Shown here one piece after another: positions 15,647 through 18,539 of a DNA stretch of 18,539 bases. How positions within the stretch are numbered: the first letter of the stretch is position 1; each line of letters starts with the position of its first letter. The notes beneath the pieces are model-generated. The model was not told where the DNA came from and ran no database searches. It saw nothing but the letters and a program-made list of their open reading frames with translations. The stretch comes from VGCC01 sp964495555 (GTDB taxonomy: Bacteria; Actinomycetota; Actinomycetes; S36-B12), in assembly GCA_964495555.1 (NCBI GenBank), contig CAZBWA010000031.1, positions 1 to 18,539 on the forward strand. Reading direction: 5' to 3'. A program made the translations under genes and the position numbers.

Positions 15647-16444
15647 TCAGACAGAGTCGGACGTGTCGGTGAGGAGCGTCCCTCCGGCGAACGTGACACC
15701 GACCTCGCGGTAGTAGCCACCGATGATCTCCTCGACCGGGAGCAGGCTCGCCGGCTGATCCCAGGGGGAGTCGTGCAGATCGAGCTCGGCATCCCCGCGC
15801 CACGGATCCCCGAGGTCGGCGTCCACACCGCCCATCGTGACGATCTGGGATAGCGACATGCCCTGGCCGGTGATGGAGGGCATATAGCGGTGATGCACCA
15901 TCGGATGGCCGTTGACGAACCCGTTCTTCTCGCACTTCTCGCGGAGTGTGACCTTCGCGGACGCGAGGCGGTGGTCGTAGGCGGCGAGTGATGCACCGAA
16001 GGTGCCGCCGGGCGCGACGCGGGGTGCGGCCTTGCCGTGCTGAAACGCACGTGTGACGTAGATGCTGCCGAGCTTCTTGGGATATCCCTGGAACCACCCG
16101 CGGCCGATCGCGAAATCCGTGGTCACCCAGATGAGCACGCACCGGCTGTAGGTGACGCCCTGGTAGGCGGCGCGTACGACGACGAATGCTTCGAGGTACT
16201 GCGACCGAGACGGATCGAGCAGTTCCTCGCGCTCGGCACTGCACGATTGCCAGTCCGCCCAGATGAAGGCGACCGCGCCGGGATCCTCGGGGGCCAGGTC
16301 GAGTTCCGCCGGAAGGATCGCGCGAACATGGGCTGGATCGGTGCGGTACTCGACGGTCAGCAGGGTGCCGGAGTAGTACCAGGGCATCGGCGGTACGAGT
16401 GCGGTGCGACCGTCGGGTGTGAACGGTGGGAGGAATCCGGCCAT
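15647..16444 (-). CDS. Acetoacetate decarboxylase-family protein
   Basis: This 265-residue protein is of the ADC beta-barrel family. The diagnostic motif is GWFQGYPKKLG, where K123/K124 correspond to the Schiff-base lysine and its pKa-lowering neighbour in clostridial acetoacetate decarboxylase. ADC relatives decarboxylate beta-keto acids or catalyse aldol and hydratase-type reactions through a Schiff base, so the reaction here is open. PPMPWYYSGTLLTVEYRTDP and the late IIGGYYREVGVTF are also family-like. It is divergent from the TetR gene, with an operator-like palindrome 19 bases upstream. A -10-like TAGGCT ends 6 bases before the ATG and there is no ribosome site, so a leaderless message is plausible. 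It leads the operon with the LLM oxidoreductase. Confidence 0.82.
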   Translation of the reverse strand: MAGFLPPFTPDGRTALVPPMPWYYSGTLLTVEYRTDPAHVRAILPAELDLAPEDPGAVAFIWADWQSCSAEREELLDPSRSQYLEAFVVVRAAYQGVTYSRCVLIWVTTDFAIGRGWFQGYPKKLGSIYVTRAFQHGKAAPRVAPGGTFGASLAAYDHRLASAKVTLREKCEKNGFVNGHPMVHHRYMPSITGQGMSLSQIVTMGGVDADLGDPWRGDAELDLHDSPWDQPASLLPVEEIIGGYYREVGVTFAGGTLLTDTSDSV

Positions 16445-16463
16445 GAGGGAAGCCTACCGATGA

Positions 16464-16481
16464 CTGTTCGGTCCCGAACGG
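16464..16481. promoter_or_regulatory. Operator-like palindrome, copy 4, between the decarboxylase-family gene and tetR
   Basis: CTGTTCGGTCCCGAACGG has the perfect inner inverted repeat GTTCGG-TC-CCGAAC (16466-16479) and 7 of 9 pairs overall. It is central in the 72-base divergent gap. -10-like TAGGCT (minus, ending at the decarboxylase-family ATG) and TAGCCT (plus, 16505-16510, six bases before tetR GTG) flank it nearly symmetrically. It would therefore sit near both -35 regions, a usual place for a TetR repressor. Confidence 0.72.
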
Positions 16482-16516
16482 TTTTTGCGCACCGGCCCAC
16501 TCGCTAGCCTTCGCGT

Positions 16517-17170
16517 GTGGCGCGCGCAGCACGGGGACGTCCCGCCCGACTCAGCCGGGACGCGATCTGCCAGGCCGCCCTCGACCTTCTCGCCGAGACC
16601 GACGCCACCACCTTCAGCCTCCGTGCCCTGGGTGACCGCCTGGGAGTGGACGCGACCGCGATCTACCGCCACTTCCAGGACAAGGACGACTTGTTGCGCG
16701 AGGTCGGGGATCGAGCGCTGGCGCCCGTGACGCGTGGATTCGTCACCTCGAAGGATGCGCGCGATGACATCCGGCGAATGTGCACGCGCCTACGTAAGAC
16801 GCTGTTGCGCAATCAGGTGGCGCTGACCTTGACGGCGTATGGACCGACACGTCGGGAAAACGAGTTGCGCATCACCGAGGTCATGCTCGATGCGCTCGCC
16901 CGCTGTGGTCTGAGCGAGGAGAATGCGGTTATCGCATACCACGCCCTCATCGAGTACACGATCGGTTCGGCCGCCCTTGACGGTCCACTAGCCGCACCCG
17001 GGGCCGATCGGCGTGGCACCTACCGCACGTGGCGAGCGGACTATGCGGCGTTGCCGCCTGAGAAGTACCCGGCATCCGTGCGCATGTCCTCGAAGTTGTA
17101 TCCCTCGAGCGACGCGGTGTTCGATGCCGGTCTCGATGCCCTGATCAGCGGGCTCACCGACGGTCAGTAG
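16517..17170 (+). CDS. TetR-family transcriptional regulator
   Basis: This 217-residue repressor has an N-terminal TetR DNA-binding domain. RDAICQAALDLLAE forms helix 1, and SLRALGDRLGVDATAIYRHFQDKDDLL carries the helix-turn-helix (about 33-52) with the hallmark Y-R-H-F. The C-terminal helical domain (from about 70) would bind the effector. It contains PTRRENELRITEVMLDALARCGLSEENA in pieces and is not recognisable as a particular ligand class. I chose GTG 16517. The only start-proximal signal is TAGCCT, six bases upstream, and there is no ribosome site, so leaderless expression is inferred. It is divergent from the decarboxylase-family/LLM operon and has a strong palindrome in the shared gap, so self-regulation plus control of that operon is likely. 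The end overlaps the convergent second ligase by 7 bases. Confidence 0.92.
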   Translation: MARAARGRPARLSRDAICQAALDLLAETDATTFSLRALGDRLGVDATAIYRHFQDKDDLLREVGDRALAPVTRGFVTSKDARDDIRRMCTRLRKTLLRNQVALTLTAYGPTRRENELRITEVMLDALARCGLSEENAVIAYHALIEYTIGSAALDGPLAAPGADRRGTYRTWRADYAALPPEKYPASVRMSSKLYPSSDAVFDAGLDALISGLTDGQ

Positions 17171-18432
17171 ACCCGCGAGTACTCGTTCTGCTCCCAGTCG
17201 GTCACGGCCGCATCCCACCGACTGCACTCTCGACGCTTGAGGTCCACGTAGACCTCGATCAGATCCGGATGAAAGTAGGACTGCAACGTCGTGTCCGCCG
17301 CGAGCGCATCGAGCGCGGCGCTGAGCGAGTGCGGGGTGTGGCGATCGGTGTTCGGGGCAGCGTCGGCGTCACCGACCTGGGGCTCGGGCAGAGGCAGACC
17401 GCGTTCCACGCCAGAGAGCCCCGCCGCGAAGAGGGCCGCGGTGAGCAGGTGCGGGGATGCCGAGCCGTCGGCCATGCGGTGCTCGATGCGCGTGCCCGTT
17501 CCACGTTGTCCGGGGATGCGCACGGTGGAGATCCGATTGTCCAGACCCCAGTTCGCCCAGTAGCCGCTCAACATGCCGGGGACCAGGCGCTTGTAGGAGT
17601 TCACCGTGGGACCGGCGAAAGCCGCCAATGCCTCGTGATGGTCCAGGAGTCCGGCGACGAAGGACTTCGCGACGTCGGAGAGACCATGGGGATCGGATTC
17701 GTCGATCAGGGCGTTGTGCCCGGATTCGTCGTTGAGGCTCATGTTCACGTGCATCCCGCTGCCGACCGCGTCGCTGAAGGGACGGCCCATAAATGTGATG
17801 TCGATGCCATTACGTCGTGCGACCTCGCGGGCCAGGATCCGGAAGAGGAACGCGGCATCGGCGGCGCTCATCGCATCCTGGTAGTGCAGTGACACCTCGA
17901 CCTGGCTCGGCGTGAACTCGCTGTTCACTCCCTCGACCTTGAGATCCGCGGCCTCCGCGGCCTCGGCGATCATCTCGAGCGTCCCGGTGGGATCCGCGCC
18001 GGGCCCGATGCCGTAGACGCGGTGGTCGGGAACGGGGAGTTTGGCCAGCGGCGTGCGACCGGACAGGAGGAAGAACTCCATCTCGTAGCCGCTCACCGGG
18101 GTCAGTCCGCGCTCACGCCACCGGTCCATGACCGAGCGCAGGGCGCGACGGGAGTCGAGGGGCAACGGGCGCCCATCGGCGAAGTGCAGCAGGGCCATAC
18201 CCACCTGGCGGTCACCCCAGGGCCGCAGCGTGCCGTCCTCGTAGCGGGCCTCCATGTCCGGGAAGCCGGAGCTCGTCGAGTAGTGCGGCGTCTCGAGGAA
18301 CTCCAGGTCCAGCCCCTGCACCATGACGGTGATGGCGTAGTGGGTGGGGTGGTCGCGGCGTGCGGCCGGGACGGTCTTGCCGTGGGCGAGTCCGAGCAGG
18401 TCTGGGAAGAGGATGTCGATCTGGGACGACAC
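17164..18432 (-). CDS. Glutamine-synthetase-like gamma-glutamyl ligase (second copy, short N-terminus)
   Basis: This 422-residue ligase has the glutamine synthetase catalytic domain: SGYEMEFFLL (E117/E119), VNSEFTPSQVEVSL (E172, E179), GSGMHVNMSLND (H228), PTVNSYKRLVPG, NWGLDNRISTVRIP and GTRIEHRMADGSASPH. The RIEHR ending and PSQ are closer to the PuuA-type polyamine/amine ligases than to housekeeping GlnA. The N-terminal beta-grasp region is about 20 residues shorter than in the copy at 13289. The start is GTG 18432, supported by GGAGG at proper distance. It follows the upstream partial gene by 2 bases, so the two are co-transcribed. It differs clearly from the first copy, so it is not a recent duplicate. 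A second amine substrate or a stepwise role is possible, neither shown. Confidence 0.86.
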   Translation of the reverse strand: MSSQIDILFPDLLGLAHGKTVPAARRDHPTHYAITVMVQGLDLEFLETPHYSTSSGFPDMEARYEDGTLRPWGDRQVGMALLHFADGRPLPLDSRRALRSVMDRWRERGLTPVSGYEMEFFLLSGRTPLAKLPVPDHRVYGIGPGADPTGTLEMIAEAAEAADLKVEGVNSEFTPSQVEVSLHYQDAMSAADAAFLFRILAREVARRNGIDITFMGRPFSDAVGSGMHVNMSLNDESGHNALIDESDPHGLSDVAKSFVAGLLDHHEALAAFAGPTVNSYKRLVPGMLSGYWANWGLDNRISTVRIPGQRGTGTRIEHRMADGSASPHLLTAALFAAGLSGVERGLPLPEPQVGDADAAPNTDRHTPHSLSAALDALAADTTLQSYFHPDLIEVYVDLKRRECSRWDAAVTDWEQNEYSRVY

Positions 18433-18434
18433 TG

Positions 18435-18539
18435 CTAGGCCTCCTCGCCTGCTGCGACACCCACCAGGCGCCCGCGGTCCACGACCTGGTGATCATCCAG
18501 GAAGACGCTGCACTCGCGCATGGGAATGTCGAAATGGCA
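18435..18539 (-). CDS. C-terminal tail of a protein, possibly M29 aminopeptidase/NicX-like; truncated by the window edge
   Basis: The minus strand is open from the window end to a TAG at 18437-18435, giving 34 residues: FDIPMRECSVFLDDHQVV, then DRGRLVGVAAGEEA. The H-F-D-I-P-M-R-x-C-x-V-x-L-D pattern recalls the C-terminus of M29-type leucyl aminopeptidases and the related 2,5-dihydroxypyridine 5,6-dioxygenase NicX. Too little is present to choose between them or to be certain of the family. It ends 2 bases before the GTG of the second ligase. If it is NicX-like it would add another metal-dependent enzyme of nitrogen-compound catabolism to the region. Confidence 0.5.
   Translation of the reverse strand, partial: CHFDIPMRECSVFLDDHQVVDRGRLVGVAAGEEA

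Noticed and set aside
14697..16532. Apparent 611-residue fusion of an upstream region with the LLM oxidoreductase
   Set aside because: The first 300 residues are an out-of-frame, Arg-rich reading of the acetoacetate-decarboxylase-family gene, which is intact in another frame.
1..18539. CRISPR arrays, tRNA or rRNA genes, insertion sequences, prophage genes
   Set aside because: No spaced direct repeats, no cloverleaf with CCA-type ends, no transposase or integrase motifs were seen on either strand.

Overview
The window is high-GC, densely packed DNA in the style of an Actinomycetota chromosome. This rests on GTG/ATG starts with 4-base overlaps, GC-rich codon use, a P450 with its own [3Fe-4S] ferredoxin, an LLM-type (F420/flavin) oxidoreductase and a DUF1524-type HNH protein tail. 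I cannot name the genus. I see no tRNA, rRNA, CRISPR array, transposase or integrase.

Layout. (1) Positions 1-2739 hold the tail of an HNH/DUF1524-type protein, then xylulokinase (xylB) translationally coupled to a ROK-family regulator. A strong hairpin at 2824-2860 closes this block against the next. (2) Positions 2866-11113, minus strand, hold one long catabolic operon. Read in the direction of transcription it is: MarR regulator, aldehyde dehydrogenase (HpaE-like), LigB-type extradiol dioxygenase (HpaD-like), FAH-family decarboxylase/hydrolase, [3Fe-4S] ferredoxin, ferredoxin reductase, PLP-dependent (aromatic amino acid type) decarboxylase, and a 505-residue protein I do not recognise. 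(3) Positions 11231-12475, plus strand, hold a cytochrome P450 divergent from marR. The ferredoxin and reductase across the promoter are its likely electron donors. (4) Positions 12468-14638 hold a class I glutamine amidotransferase (-) divergent from a glutamine-synthetase-like ligase (+), a pairing seen in gamma-glutamylation routes for amines. (5) Positions 14697-17170 hold an LLM-class oxidoreductase and an acetoacetate-decarboxylase-family protein (-), divergent from a TetR regulator (+). (6) From 17164 to the end there is a second glutamine-synthetase-like ligase (-), preceded by the tail of what may be an M29/NicX-like protein.

How the parts may work together. The set includes amine activation by gamma-glutamylation (two ligases and a possible gamma-glutamyl hydrolase), oxidation (P450, ferredoxin, reductase), extradiol ring cleavage, semialdehyde oxidation and decarboxylation. 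That suggests catabolism of a nitrogen-bearing aromatic compound, possibly formed or fed by the PLP decarboxylase. No HpaF, HpaH or HpaI homologue and no transporter are visible, so the pathway as seen is incomplete.

The strongest unlisted signal is an 18-bp imperfect palindrome, approximately CNGTTCGGNCCCNAACGG. It occurs at four control regions: before the hpaE-like operon, between marR and the P450, before the first ligase, and between the decarboxylase-family gene and tetR. The two best copies match at 15 of 18 bases. One abuts the -10 box of a good sigma70-type promoter. This ties the otherwise scattered genes into one probable regulon.
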